Shown piece by piece: positions 1 through 13,301 of a stretch of 64,000 nt of DNA (the first letter of the stretch is position 1; every line of letters starts with the position of its first letter). Origin of the DNA: Anaeramoeba flamelloides (taxonomy: Eukaryota > Metamonada > Anaeramoebidae); contig JANTQA010000023.1 of the NCBI GenBank assembly GCA_027625915.1, positions 3,906,001 through 3,970,000 on the forward strand, written 5' to 3'. Under the pieces are notes generated by a model, which was not told the DNA's origin, did no database searches, and worked only from the letters and a program-made list of their open reading frames with translations. Position numbers and translations under genes: made by a program.

Positions 1-1595
1 TACAAAAATTTCTAAACAAAGAATCTTTAGAAGATCAACTAATTTTACAAAGTTTCTTAACTTAAACCAATAAAAGGCTTTATTAAAAGCTAAGGTAAAA
101 TAATTTCCTAAACGAAAAAGGAAATAACTAATTGAAAAAATAAAAATGAAGCAAAAATTTTTCAAACATTTATTTGAGTTTATCAGTATCTAAAATCATT
201 TTATTGAGAAATTTGTTTTTAAAAGTTAAATAGATTTTCAAGATTTTAATAAAAAGTAAAATTTTGATCAAATCGATAATGTAACAAACGATTTTTCACT
301 TAATAATTTTTCTAAAAGTGCTTCATGAAGAAAAAATTTTTTGAATCGGGATGTTAGTTCGGGTTGGTTTCTTTTCAAAAAAATAGTTTTTGTTCTTGTA
401 AATATTAATTTTGGGAAATTTTCTTGTTCAAAAATAAAAAGGGATTTTTCTTTCTCACAAAATGACAAAATAGCTCATTTAGCATCGAAATGAGCTTGGT
501 ATGAAAGATTTTGTGATATTTTTAAATAAACTGCTTTATTATAAGGTTAAAACCTTTTCACTTTTATTGATAATATACAAATTGAACATAAATAATATTT
601 ATAATATTAAATTTTATAAAAAAACCTTTAAAGTGATGCTTTCAAGAAATAAAATAAATAAATTTAACTTAATTAAATACAATTCTATCCCAACAATTAT
701 TCTCTTACATGGCCAAAGCAACCGAAAGGAACCGAAAGGAACCGAAAGGAACGGAATTCTAAATTTTTCCATAATGAAAATTTTCAAAAATAACAAGATA
801 ATAAACATAGTTTTAAAGTAAAAAATGTTTTACTCCAGAATATTACTGTCATTTTCCAATTAACAAATGAAAATATTTATTTCAAGTTCCCAAAATATTT
901 TTCGATCGATAATTAGTTGAAAAAAGTCTAAATATCTTTATAAAATTAATAAGAAATGAAAATTGCATTGATCTAATAAGCTTCCTTTTTCGGGCTTGAA
1001 AAAAAATTTAAACTTTTTTAATTAATTTATCAGTAATAATATTATTTTTTATTTAATTTAAGATTTTACTTTAACACTAATTTTTTGTTTTTAGATAATA
1101 ATTAATTTCATATTTTGAAAATTATCAATCCAGTTTTTTCAATATAAACATCATTATCGTTTAAACAAATTATCCTTTTTTTTATTTTTTATTTTTTCAA
1201 TTCTTTTTGATTATTTTTAAGCATTTCGAAATGAGAAAAAAATTCTTTGAATAATTCTTTTGTTATATTATTCCGTAATTATTTTATTTTTTAAATCTCT
1301 ATTTAAGCGAATAAATGATAACTCAAAAAAACAAAATCACAGACAGATTGAAAAATAATTACATAAAAAAAAAAAAAATTTGTATAAAAATCGCTTTTTG
1401 TTCTTACAATTAAAAATAATACTTCAAATTTCAACTCATCTTGACTTTGTTCCTACGACTAACCAAAATCTAATAAAAATAAACCAAAAAAAAAAGCAAA
1501 ACAAAACAAAAACAAAATAAAACTAATCAAAATCTTATATAAAAAAACCAAACAAACAATAAAAATTAAAAATAAAACAATGAATGATTAAATAG
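1..1595. other. Non-coding stretch, probably intron of AP-4 epsilon
   Basis: No adaptin-like coding sequence is visible here on either strand, only very AT-rich sequence and short chance reading frames. The downstream AP-4 epsilon exon needs about 280-300 more N-terminal residues and is preceded by a plausible acceptor (TAG at 1593-1595). I infer that this stretch is mostly an intron whose upstream exons lie left of the window. The A-rich sequence just before 1575 could instead be a 5' leader of a truncated gene. Confidence 0.45.
719..752. repeat. Short tandem repeat, 10-bp unit
   Basis: Three consecutive copies of a 10-bp unit (accgaaagga), with a fourth diverged copy, stand out from the surrounding AT-rich sequence. 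A similar unit (gaaacgaaaa) is repeated in the second intron of the glycine C-acetyltransferase gene near 30575-30620. Nothing suggests a function. Confidence 0.7.
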
Positions 1596-4465
1596 GAATT
1601 ATGTATGAATGTATTAGAACAATTACAAAAATATATCCAGAGCAAAAATTACTTAATGCAGCCAGCGAAGAAGTTGGAAAATTTGTAACTAGTTCCTCCA
1701 ATAATTTAAGATATCTGGGCATCACTGCCCTGATTCATTTAGTAAAAGCGCATCCTGAAGCAGCAGTTAAACATCAAATTGTCATTGTTGAGTGTTTGGA
1801 TGATCCCGATGAGACACTTCGAAGAAATACAATTTCATTATTATTTGAAATTACAAATAGCACGAACATTGTTTTCATTCTTCAAAAGATGTTAACATAT
1901 TTGAAGACCGTCACTGATCTTGATCACAAAAAGGATCTTGTTACTCGAATGGTCAAATTATCAGAGGATTATGCTATTGACACGAAATGGTTCGTTTCAA
2001 CAATTAACTCAATTATGGAATTGGCAGGATCCTTAGTGCCAAGGGATGTTGTGTATAATGTTATGAGGCTTATTGCTGAAGGAACAGAAGACGACGAAGA
2101 TGAAGATGAAGATGAAAAAGAAGAAGAAGAAAATATTGAATTAAAAAAATTTGCAGCACAGGAATATGCAGAAATGCTACTTTCTGAACAAATATTACCA
2201 GACATGTCCTTTAGATTAATTATTTGGGTCATTGGGGAGTATTCATATTTATGCAAAGATGAATTCCCTATAAAAGATCTAATGCTAGCAATCTGTTTAC
2301 TTGTTGAGAAGCCCAATATCACTGATCAAACAAGAGCCATCTGCTTTACTGCTTTAACTAAAATGGTTGCACAATCTGGCATCATTCCCGAAGAGGTCGA
2401 CGATCTTGTTGACAAATACTCAAACTCAAGATCGACTGATATTCAACAAAGATGTTATGAATTAAGGGGAATTTTGGCAAATACGGATATTATTGACGAA
2501 ATTTTACCCCCAGACGCATCCAATGAAGACTTAGATTTTGATATCGATTTATCCTTCCTCAATGAATATGTGCAAATGGCTTTACAAAATGGCGCAAAGC
2601 CCTACATTACAAAGGAACAAAGAATCCAAATGGAAAATGAATCACTTCTCGCAGGACTTGAAGGCAAAAAGGAAAGAGGATTACGCTTTGAGGCCTATCA
2701 AATAAAATCCTCAGTGACTACTAATATGGCTGTTAATGGACCTTCCAAATCTATTTATGATGTGAAAACAACCGAAAATGTAAACAATAGCCGCTTTGTT
2801 AATGAAACACAAAACGAATTTTCCCTAGCTCCCAATTTAGGTGGATCCAATTTAAATAAATGGTCAACAAGTGGATATTCGGGCTTTCAAGATGAAAATG
2901 AATCTGATGAATCTGATAATGAAACCACAAATACAACAACAACAACAACAACAACTCAAAAAAATACTTCTGCCTTTTCCGAAATGACTGGATTTGGTTC
3001 TTCAGATATAAATTCTAATCAATCAAATACAAATACAAATACAAATAATAACATGAATAATGTTAATGTTGTACCTAATTTTGTTGAACAACCAAAACAA
3101 AAAATCATTGTACCCAAAAAGCCAAGAAAAACCAAAGAAGAAAAAAAACGAGAAAAGGTTGCGAATTTACTTTTTGGTGGTGAAAAGGTGAAGACAAGGA
3201 AAAAAAAACCAAGAAAGTCTCTAAATCAAACGAACAAAATTGTGACAAATAGTACAAATATAACACCAAAAAATACTGTACAAAAAAGGAAAACTTTTAA
3301 TCAACAACAACAAAATATTATGACAATAAACAAAACCAATAAACAAGAACAATTTAATAATAATAATATGAATAATACTAATAATAATCAAGATGTTAAT
3401 TTAATTAATTTTGAAATGTTTTCTTCAAATACAAATACAAATACAACAACATCGACAACAAAAACATCTACAACAAATATGAACCAAAATAATTCACAAG
3501 TGCCTGATTTAATGGATATATTTGGAGGAAGTGGCGGAGGAAATAGTGGTATGATGAACACACAGACAACAAATATTTTAGGGCAAACAACAAACACTAC
3601 CAGCAATAACCAGAATTTAGGAGGAGGAGGATTTGGATCATTTGACTTTTTAAATAATCAACAATCATTAATCCAAACTCATCAACTATTTGGTAATTTT
3701 AATCGAGATTATATTAATGTGAAAAGTAAAAGCACCAATGAGCCAGCCGTTTTATTAAATGATGGGACATTATCTTGTAAATTTATTAAATTATATGCAA
3801 AGGATCAATTAATAGTGCTCGTCGAATTGCAAAACATTGCAAACAATAACGCAACCGATATTGCAATTACAATCGATTATCAAAATGCAATGAAAACGGT
3901 AATGACAACCGACCCCGTCCAGCAAGTGCTTTCAAATGGACAAATTAATGTAGGCCGCATTGCCAGCAACGGCAAACAAAACTTCAAATTTGTCATGTCA
4001 CTGAAAGAAAATCAAAATACCTTCTTCTCGACAACATCAATCAACTTCAGACTTAGCTATCGCGACCCCAATGAGCAAACACATTTCCATTTGATCCAAA
4101 TACCAATCAATATCGGGGACTGTCTCCGACCGAAAGAAATGCTCACACAACAATTCGGATCAAAATGGAACCAAACCCAAATTGAAAAGCAATTCAATTT
4201 AATGAACATGAGTAATATTAAATCCATCAAAGATTTTGTCACCTTAGCGAAAAAGATTTTGCATCTGTTTGAGATTCAAATTATTGGAAAAGAAGTTATT
4301 ATGTGCTCAAATATACTTGGTAATGAAAATTTGATATGTTTATTTCACGGTATGATCACAGACAATTATAGAGAACACCCTTCCATTTCTTGTAAACTTA
4401 AAACTAATAATAATTCTCTTGCAGAATGTATTCGAAAATTCTCATTAAAAGAATTTAAAAAATAA
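1596..4465 (+). CDS. AP4E1: AP-4 complex subunit epsilon (5' partial)
   Basis: Large subunit of the AP-4 coat adaptor, which sorts cargo at the trans-Golgi network without clathrin. Seen: about 954 residues in one open frame. The first 345 or so are the C-terminal half of the adaptin trunk (YECIRTI, the NLRYLGI region, ECLDDPDETLRR, WVIGEYSYL). Next comes a long hinge rich in Asn, Thr and Lys, then an ear domain from about residue 712 and a C-terminal platform from about 840. A run of Asp/Glu near residue 165 is an insertion in the trunk. The first ATG is at 1601, but homology already starts at GIM just before it, an in-frame TAA lies further upstream, and a TAG acceptor precedes position 1596. 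I therefore take this as an internal exon with phase 1. The N-terminal third of the trunk is missing from the window. The AP-4 assignment rests on closer resemblance to epsilon than to gamma or alpha adaptins. Confidence 0.85.
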
Positions 4466-4477
4466 TTTTTGATTTTC

Positions 4478-4509
<32 letters not shown>

Positions 4510-4869
4510 GTTTCTTGGTCATTTGCTATTCTTTTCTTTTCTTTTCTTTACTTTTCTTTTTTATCTCTATTCAAAATTTTTTTTTTATTTCATTTTTCAC
4601 TTTTTATTGCAACTTTCTTTTTTTTGAAGATCTTTATTTTTTATTTTTATGATTTTTAAAAAAATACAATGACATTTCATTTTTTATTTTTTTATTAATA
4701 TTAGTAACTTTAAATTATCAACCCTTTTTTCAGATCTATTTGAAACAACCAAAATAAATGAACTTTTTATTTTTTATACTTTTTATTTTTTCCAAATCTC
4801 CCTTTTTTTTAAGTTGTTTGGGCTGCTCCCAAGTTGTTTTTTTCAAAGTGTTTGGAGCAGGTAAAAGGA

Positions 4870-5660
4870 AAAAATGAATTTATCAAATATTCCCGAAAAT
4901 ACCCGAAAATTTTTTAACCACCAAAAAACACTTTTTAAACAACTTCTAAGAAACACTGGTGCTAATAGGTTTAGTTTAAAGGTAAATTTGGAATTTTATT
5001 TTAGAAAAAAATTTTTTTTTACTAAAAGTATAGAAATTGAAAAAAAGTAAATTTTAGGGAATCATATTCAACCCATTTTGGGTGAAAGGAATAAGTATCC
5101 TGTATGATTGTAACATTTCTGATCATTTCAAAATGGTATTAACTAAATGAGAGAAAATGTACTTTTAAAGAAAATTTCTAATTGTGTATCATTATCTATA
5201 ATTTTGTAATCTTGTTTATAATCCGTTAAAAAACCGTGTAATATCTAATCGTGCAATACATACCCATACCCTACACAAGGTGACCCAAGCCAAACTTTAT
5301 TTAACTTCCCATTCCATAAAAGGAATTGGTTTAACCAACACATACAAACACAACCCCTAATAATACCCTGGTATACCTAGAAACGTACCCTAATAAGTAC
5401 CAGCAATTACTCAAATATACTCAAAAGGTATCAAAATATCTTTAGAGTAGTTTAAAGTAGAAAATTCAAAAAAAAAATATTTTGTTCGGAAGTAAAATTG
5501 TTATTTTATTGTTAAACTGGATATATTGGCACTAGGTTTTCTTCGGAGTTGACCATAACATGTTTTTATGTGGTTAAAAAATTTTTGGGTATTTTTGATT
5601 TTCGGGTATTTTCTGGAATATTTCAAACATCCGGAAAAAATATCTTTATAGGAATTAATA
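4870..5660. mobile_element. Inverted-repeat element, MITE-like, about 0.8 kb
   Basis: The sequence from about 4875 to 4990 reappears reverse-complemented at about 5520-5640. The arms share the core ATTCC(C/A)GAAAATACCCGAAAAT and, further in, TTTTTTAACCAC. Together they form imperfect terminal inverted repeats of about 110 bp around a non-coding centre. No transposase is visible. The exact ends and target-site duplication could not be fixed by eye. Confidence 0.55.
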
Positions 5661-6529
5661 GCGGTTTTGATGATAACATATATTATCATGATATTAACAA
5701 TTAATTTGCAATAATATTAAAAAAACTATAAATAAAAGTCCTACTTTATCGCGAACAATCATAAAATTGTGATGTTCTACACTCTTTTTCAAATAATAAG
5801 GCATAGGAAATTTTAATAATCTTTCATAATTGAATCAAATTAATTGTAGTATCATTTTTAAATAAAAAAAACTCTTTTAAACATAAAAAAAAATCAACTG
5901 ATTATTTAAAACCCATTACAAAAACAATAAAAATTAAAATTAAATATTTTAAAAAATGGTGTGCCCTTTTATTTGAAATGAGAAATCTCGTTTTGTGAAT
6001 TGTAAAAAAAAAAAAATTATAAAAAACAATAAAAAACTTTGAACAAGGTGAATTGGTAAATTTTTCTTTACATTTTATTGATAATTCTTACAAGTCAAAC
6101 TTCTGCTCTTTAAAGTCTCATTTTAAAGATAAAGCTACAATCCATCTGGGTATTATGTTGAAATAATTTTTTACTTTATTTTCTCTTTGGTGTGTACCAT
6201 GCATCAATCCAATAATGATCTTTCTTAATTCCTATATCTAGCTCATTCGAAATCAAACTTAATCTGTTTCCATTTTTATGTTGGTAGATTATTTCCAATT
6301 TTTTTTCTTCTTATCTTGTTTTTTCATTTTCCAACTGTTCAGTATCCATAAATAAAAAAAAACAAAAAATGAAAAAAAGAATAATTAAAATGAAAATCAC
6401 CATTAAGTGATTATATTATTAATAATCAAATTCAATAGCATTTATGATTTGAGAAATGTGTCCTTTTGTTTGAAAGGGGTGTTATTTAAACAGTTTTTAA
6501 ATCTTTTATTATATAAAATACCTTCAACA

Positions 6530-6920
6530 AAGTATTATCGTTGTTATGAGTAAATTGCATATATTTATTGGGGTTGAATTGGTATTAGAAGAAAAAATTT
6601 ATTTTACAAAATTTCAAGATTGAAAACATTTTTTCTCATTTTTTATTCATTTTGGTTTTAAGTTTTTTTCAATTATTTTTGAAAAGTAATTTGTTGTAAT
6701 TTTTTTTTTACAAGATCTATACTCACTGGTAAAAATAGGTTATTCCTTTTTTACTTCAATACTGTGAGAATTATTATGCTTAAATAATATTGGATTCTGT
6801 TCTAATTTTATGTGGATCTTCAATTGAAAATCAAAATGAAAATTATTATTTTTTACAATAGGCGTAAAGGAATTTGGGTTTTATAATTTTTATGAAAATT
6901 TATGGATTTATTTATTTTAC
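6530..6920. repeat. Dispersed repeat, copy 1 (other copies near 43.1 and 50.4 kb)
   Basis: The segment contains TATTAGAAGAAAAAATTTAT, followed about 240 bp later by GATCTTCAATTGAAAATCAA. Both blocks recur in the same order near 50.35-50.70 kb, and the first one also near 43.15 kb. The copies are diverged and carry no coding sequence, so this is an old non-autonomous repeat. Confidence 0.55.
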
Positions 6921-7049
6921 TAAATAAATAATATCGACCGTTATCTGAAATCTACAATTCCACTTGTTTTTTTATATATTCTTCAAAGGTTAATTAAATT
7001 AAATAATTTATAATTTAGAAAAATATTGCCCCCCCTTTGATTGAAAAAA

Positions 7050-7050
<1 letters not shown>

Positions 7051-7084
<34 letters not shown>
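7051..7084. repeat. (TA)n microsatellite
   Basis: Uninterrupted TA dinucleotide tract of about 17 units. Similar tracts are at about 13268-13299, 21199-21220, 23204-23233 and 47957-47985. Confidence 0.95.
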
Positions 7085-7086
<2 letters not shown>

Positions 7087-10000
7087 CTCACCCTTTTTGA
7101 AACATTTTATTTTTATCAAGGTTTAATAAGATTGATTAAAAATATTTTTAATTTATTTATAAATTTATTTATTTGGATTATAAAAATATTTTTGATTAAA
7201 AAAATTTTTACAAAAAATTATTTTACGGTTCATAACATGATTTTTACAAGATTATAAATAATTTGTAATAGAGATTATTGAAAAATATCAAAACAATTAT
7301 ACAATTTGCGTATTTCATAAAGCTAATTTAACAAAATTGTCTCAAAAAAATATAATCATCTAACTGATGAAAATTACAAACAGTTGATTTCTTTTAGAGG
7401 AAAAAAAATTCAAGTATATTAGATAACTTGATAAATTGATTGATGTATCTTTTTGCTAATTGTTTTTTATAAATTGTGTTTTTTTGAATTGCAATACAAT
7501 CAAAAATAAAAGAAAAAAACATATTTAAATCAATAAATTGATGATTTCTCAAAAATGACAAATAAAATTGTATAAACGATATGGTAATTAAAAATCGTCT
7601 GGTTATCATATATTATAGTGACGAAATAGTCTTTTCAATTTAACTTATCATTTTTAATGTTTTTTTTTTTAAATGAATCCAAGATAATTCTAAACAAAAA
7701 AAAAAATGATTGTTATTTCTTTTATTTCGGAATGGATTGTATTATATACCTTTGAACAACTCTAATATTATCTTTTATATTTCTCAAAAAAAAAAAATAA
7801 AAAATGATGATTAATTTATTGTTTTTACCTATTTTAATAAACGGGAGACTTTTCAAAATAACTAGAAAAATATAAACAAGGTTTTTTTTTTGTGGGAATC
7901 ATATAATAATTTATTTTGAAATAATAAAATAATATTATAAGTTAATCTTTGATTGGGTTTTCAACTTATTTAGAAATTTAGTTTATTAATACAGCTAACC
8001 AATTAAAAGATTTTTGATAAAAGAAAATTTGAAAACTTTTCCTTATAATATTTTTCTAAGAATACGTTTCTCAACCAAAACAATTTCGGTGTTTTCAAAA
8101 ATATTATTTGGGGGGGTCAAAATACTAGTATTCGGGAAATTAGACACAGGTTTCAAATACAACAAAGTTTTTTTTCTTCTTGTTGCAATAAAATAACTAA
8201 TATAGTATCCCCGATAGTATACTTACCGACAAGATCAATTTTTTTGGTTAATTCCTTGAAATTTCTAATAAAATACAAAGGTATGAATTGAATTTCTTTT
8301 ATTTTTTTTGTTTTTTTATTATTTTTAATAAGAATTCACTAGTATGAAAAAATAAAATTGAAATAAAAAAGTTAGACAAAACTACTCCATTCCTTAACCT
8401 TTCATCTTGAATAATAAAGTTTATTCACAATATAATCAAAATTCCAGAACTTTAAATTCATGGGACTATTGTATTTATTGTTGTTAGTATAACCAACTTT
8501 TTTAAAAGTATCTATTCTAGAAAAAAAGCCTTTTTAGGGTAAAAAACTACAAATAAACGGAAGAATGAATTATGGATTAATTCAACTTGGAGATATTTAC
8601 TTTGATAGGTAATAACGAATAGTTATGAAAACATTGTACTCATCTAATAAAACTGAAACAGAGAAAAAAAATTACTGATGATAATTATTGGAAAATCAAA
8701 AAAAAAGATTTTTTTAAATTTATATTAATAAATAATTCCATAATAGTCCAAATAATTGGTTATCAGTTTTAAAGATTTTTATTAAATTTAAAATACTTTT
8801 AAAATATATGATTATACCCTCTTAACTGTGTAAATAAAAATAATCAAATTTTTTACTAATAAATTTGAAAAAAATCTGAAAAGAACCTTGAAAATAAAAT
8901 TTTCCAACTTAAATTGTTAAATATCTTTAAAAGTATTATTTGATCCAAGATCCTTTATTAACCAATAGTGTTTATTATAAATGAAGTTATCTAAAAGTGA
9001 AAAATTAGCAAATGTTTGATTTTTTTTTGAAAAATTTTTTCATAATCGTGTTTTGCCAACATTTCATGTTTTTTTTTCATAAAATTTATATACAAAAAAA
9101 TTTTTCTATTTGTGATCTTTTATTTTTCAAATTTTGTTTTTCATCATCAAACTTTAAGAAATCAATAACATATTTACCAATTGTGTATTTACTTTTTGTT
9201 AATCATTTGTTCTCTAGACTTTCTGGAAAAAAGATAATTCTTTAATATTAAAACACAAGTTTTACCAAGTTAAACTGGATTATTCGAGCAACAGTTTATA
9301 ATATTTAGAAGGGATTTTTTACTCTGAAAAACAAAGAATCATCACTATGAAATGGTGGTATTCACTTGTCCTTATTCTACTTTTAAAATACCTGAAAACA
9401 AATTTGAAAGTTTTAAATATCAGAGTGAAATTATTTTTCATAATTGTTGATCAAAATTTTGAATGCAAAGGGGTAGTTTTCAATTACTCAACTAGCCTCT
9501 CCAAAAAAGATGAACTTTAAAAAGATTAGCATTGTTAATTCCTCTAGACAAAATTTGTAAAAGTGGTTTAGTGTGAAGACAGTTTATTAAAGTAATATCT
9601 GTAGTTGTTTGAACAGTGATTGTGATTTTTGATAAACGAAATTGGATAAAATATCACATACTATTTCAATATCAGATAATTGTAGGTACTTTTGTCACAA
9701 ATTCCTTATTCACCAGGAAGTGTTTATTATTGAGTATTTAGTGTCACTTCATGACATATATTGTTTATTGGCTCTGAAAAACAATCATTCTTGTAAAAGT
9801 TAATTCTTTTCCTAGATTTTGGAAAAGATTTCGATAATGGAGTCCAAACCCCCAAAGGTTGTTCAGTATTTATATTGATAATTATCCAAAGAAATGTTTT
9901 ACAATTTTTTTCAGAAATTGATTTGATTATTGGAATTTTTAATACCATTTAGTTAACTTTAGAAAATTTTATTTATTTTTCTTCTTTTTATCAAAAACTT

Positions 10001-10110
10001 TCACAAAAGTAATTTAATTTTGTTTCTTGTTCATTGTATGGTACGATTCCCTTACTAATAAATACCTCTTTTTTTCGTTATTATTCTCTTCTAAAGTGCT
10101 TTCCTTAAAG

Positions 10111-13100
10111 TGTAGTGATTCCTTATTAAACACGTTCAATAAAACACTTGAAACAAAAGAAATTAGATTTGTCAAGATCGAAATTCTCAGAGGTATGTAT
10201 CTCTTGATTCAATTTGTTTCTTCTGTATTACTCTTGTTGTTCAAATTTTTTGCAAAAAAATAACACAAAAACAAAAAAATAATTACTTTTTATTTTTTAT
10301 TCCAAAATTTCCAGAAAAATAAAAATTCTCTTGTTATTGCCCAAAATAAAACAAACAAAAAATTTTCAATTTTGCTCATGTTTTCCAACAAACTGGAAAA
10401 TATTTGTTTTCATCTTCAAAAAGATCATGCTTTGTTTTCAAAAAACATTCGGATTTATTCAATGAAAAAAAACTAGAAATTTCTTTTTTGATCCGTTCAC
10501 AGAACAGATCCTTACAAAGAACAGAATTCTTTTGCCAAGATTTTTGTGAAGTTCGTTATTAGTTTCATTCTTACATGATTCTGAACTTTTGCCCAAGAAA
10601 AATCGGTTTGTTCCATCACAAAAAAAAGAAATTGTAAACAAGCAATTTTTAAATGTAAAGATTAATATGACAAAAAACTAGACTAACTTCTTTTACAAAC
10701 TTTTGCTCTTCTATAATTATGAAAAGAGACTAAACAAAAAAAGTAATTTCTTTGAATTGTCTTTTTCCTCTTCACCTAAAAGCCTCTAATTCTCAAGGAA
10801 TCTTCTTTTCACAAAAAAAAAAATATTTGCTGGTATTTGCATTCTAAGTGGGAAAAAATTTTCACTTCATTTTTCCTTTTCTATTTTCTCTTTTCAAATA
10901 GAGTTCCCAAACGAAGTGGGTTGCAATTTTTGATCTCTGTTGGCAAAAGGAAAATGAAAATCAAGTGAAATTTTTTTCTGTTTACTGATAAATTGAAATA
11001 AATATTTGGAAATTTTTAATTGATTTTCCTTTTTGAAATTTTCATGATCAACTTTGAATAAAGAATTTTCTGAAGTCAAGTGTTAATAGACTCTGTAAAA
11101 TTAGTTGATCTTCAAAATATTCTTTGTCGTGGAATGTTTTAAAAGAAATAGTTCTAATATTTATAAAAATGGAAATTGAACAAACCGTTGTGGAAAAAAA
11201 GTTCAACACGGTTTTTAATTGGGAACATTACTGAAAATGAAAAGTAAGATCAATGATCAAAAGAATAAATAAATAATTCAAGACAAAGTGAAGTATTCGC
11301 CCCAATAACAGTTTTTTAAATACTATCTTTTGGTATGGGTTTTTCTTTGATTGACCAATTATTCAAAATTTGTTCAAAAAATTTGATATTTTTGAGATCT
11401 CCAAAACCACACCAATAATTTCGATAAATCAAGTAGATTTAGATTGTATTTGTTGGGTTGATTGAAAATAATATAATGGGTTATTCTTTGAAGTTAATTG
11501 GTTTCTTCTATTTATTGATTTTACTTTTCATTTTCAGTAAGGTTCCCAATTAAAAACCGTGTTGAACTTTTTTTCCTGTTTCACTTTTTTTCCACAACAG
11601 TAAAAATTTTTTGAAATTTATTAGAATTTATCAATTGGGTGAAAATAACAGATTTTCAAATTTTTTGTTTTTTGAAAATGTTTATTTTTTGAATTGCCCC
11701 AAAGAAGAAGAATGTGTACCTTGTTTTTGAGGTTTAACTTGGGTCAATTCAAGTCCAGACAAAATATTATTTTTTATTTCTGTGAAATTTCTCAATGAAT
11801 TATTCGCCAAAAATAAACTTTATGAAATTTTAACTTACTTTTTTTTAATTTTCAAAGCCCAACCAAGCTAGTTTTCATCTACTGTTTATTGTAAAATAAA
11901 AAGATCAAAATTTTCATTCAACTTTCCAAAAACAAAATCCCAATAATTAAAAGAATTAAATCAAATTCTCAATTATAAAAGGGAAAAGTATAATTTAAGC
12001 TGGTTTTAAGAATTATAAAATTTGAAATTTTACATGATTTTTAAAAATCTTTTTGTGGAAAGCTAAATGAAAATTTTGTTTCATTTATTTTGCGACAAAT
12101 AGTAAACTCTATTTCAAAATCATTGTCCCATTAAAAATCAAATTTAAAGGAAAAATATTTTTAATAATTGAAGTTATATATTATAATATAAAAATTTCAA
12201 ATTTATTATTCAGTTCTAGACTCAGAGATATTTATTTTTTCTCTAAAAATAAAAATAAAAAAAAGTAAAAAAAATACGATTAAAAAAATTTGTGACATTT
12301 ATTTTGAAATAAGCATTACATAAAAAATAGAAATTTTAAAAAATTAATAAAACTCATTTATTGATTCTCCTTCCATTTGAATAACTAAATCTAATCTCTT
12401 TTTCACATTTGAAACCAATTTTTTCATTTATTCATCTGTTCCTTCTTTCCAAATTTTCATTTTCATTTTCCATTTTAACAAAACACTGTGGAAAAAATAA
12501 AAAAGAGAAAAAATGATTTATTTCCAAACTTTTCGTTGTGAGGGGAAAAACTTCAAAACAACACAAATACAATTCAAAATTCAAATGTAACATGGGCCAT
12601 TTATTATGAAATTTAGTTTATATTGAAAAGATTTCATACACAAATACCATACTTTTTTTTTCGTTTGGTTTGAAGTTGAACAATTAAAATCACGAAAATG
12701 ATGCTAAAATTAGCTTTTCATTTTTGAGCAAGAATTTTGTTAATTTTTAAGCAAAACTTTTGCCTCTAAATAAATTTCGATTTAATTGCCGAGTAGTAAC
12801 AGTGAAAAATACTTTTTTGAAAGTGAAAAAAAAAAAAATTGTAATTTTTCTAAGTGTACTAATGCCAATTAAAAACCAATCAACCTTTAATGTACGATCA
12901 ATCTCAAACAATCAACAATGGAAAACGAGGAAATTTTTAGAAAAAAGTGCCAAATAGCTACACTCAATTTCCATTAGAATGGTTAGAATATATAATTTTG
13001 AAAACAACTTTGTGAATTTTAAAGTGTCGCTCTTTGACACTTTTTGAGATCAAAAAGATTTTTTTTTTCATTTTTTTCATTTCTCAAATGTGCTATTTTT

Positions 13101-13266
13101 TTCAGAGAAGAATGTTAAAAAATTCTTACTTGGTCAAATATAAAAGCAGGTTATAAAATAAACACAAATTAGATTAAATCGAATTAAATTGATTGTGTAC
13201 TTAAACAAAACAATTTGTTTTAAATTGAAGAAATTTAACCCTTTGGAAAGATAAAAAAAGAAACAA

Positions 13267-13301
<35 letters not shown>

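Larger units (their letters stand above)
4466..10110. other. Gene-poor region between AP-4 epsilon and twinfilin
   Basis: This 5.6 kb stretch contains no reading frame that I recognise. It starts with a T-rich stretch after the AP-4 stop codon, followed by an inverted-repeat element (about 4870-5660), a dispersed repeat (about 6530-6920) and a (TA)n tract (7051-7084). The first twinfilin exon or exons upstream of 10111 must lie in its right part. A frame of 57 codons at 9347-9520 begins with a hydrophobic stretch and ends in KDEL, but it has no other support. Confidence 0.6.

Noticed and set aside
501-821. 106-codon plus-strand frame.
   Set aside because: Composition of AT-rich spacer, overlaps a 10-bp tandem repeat, no homology to adaptin or other families.
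1575-1600. Possible stop-codon reassignment: translating through TAA before the AP-4 epsilon ATG gives a plausible adaptin continuation.
   Set aside because: Six genes end at TAA and CK2 beta at TAG, each where its family normally ends, so both codons act as stops. A TAG acceptor at 1593-1595 explains the pattern better.
9347-9520. 57-codon frame with a hydrophobic start and a C-terminal KDEL.
   Set aside because: Short, AT-rich, no homology, no supporting neighbour. A four-residue ending can arise by chance.
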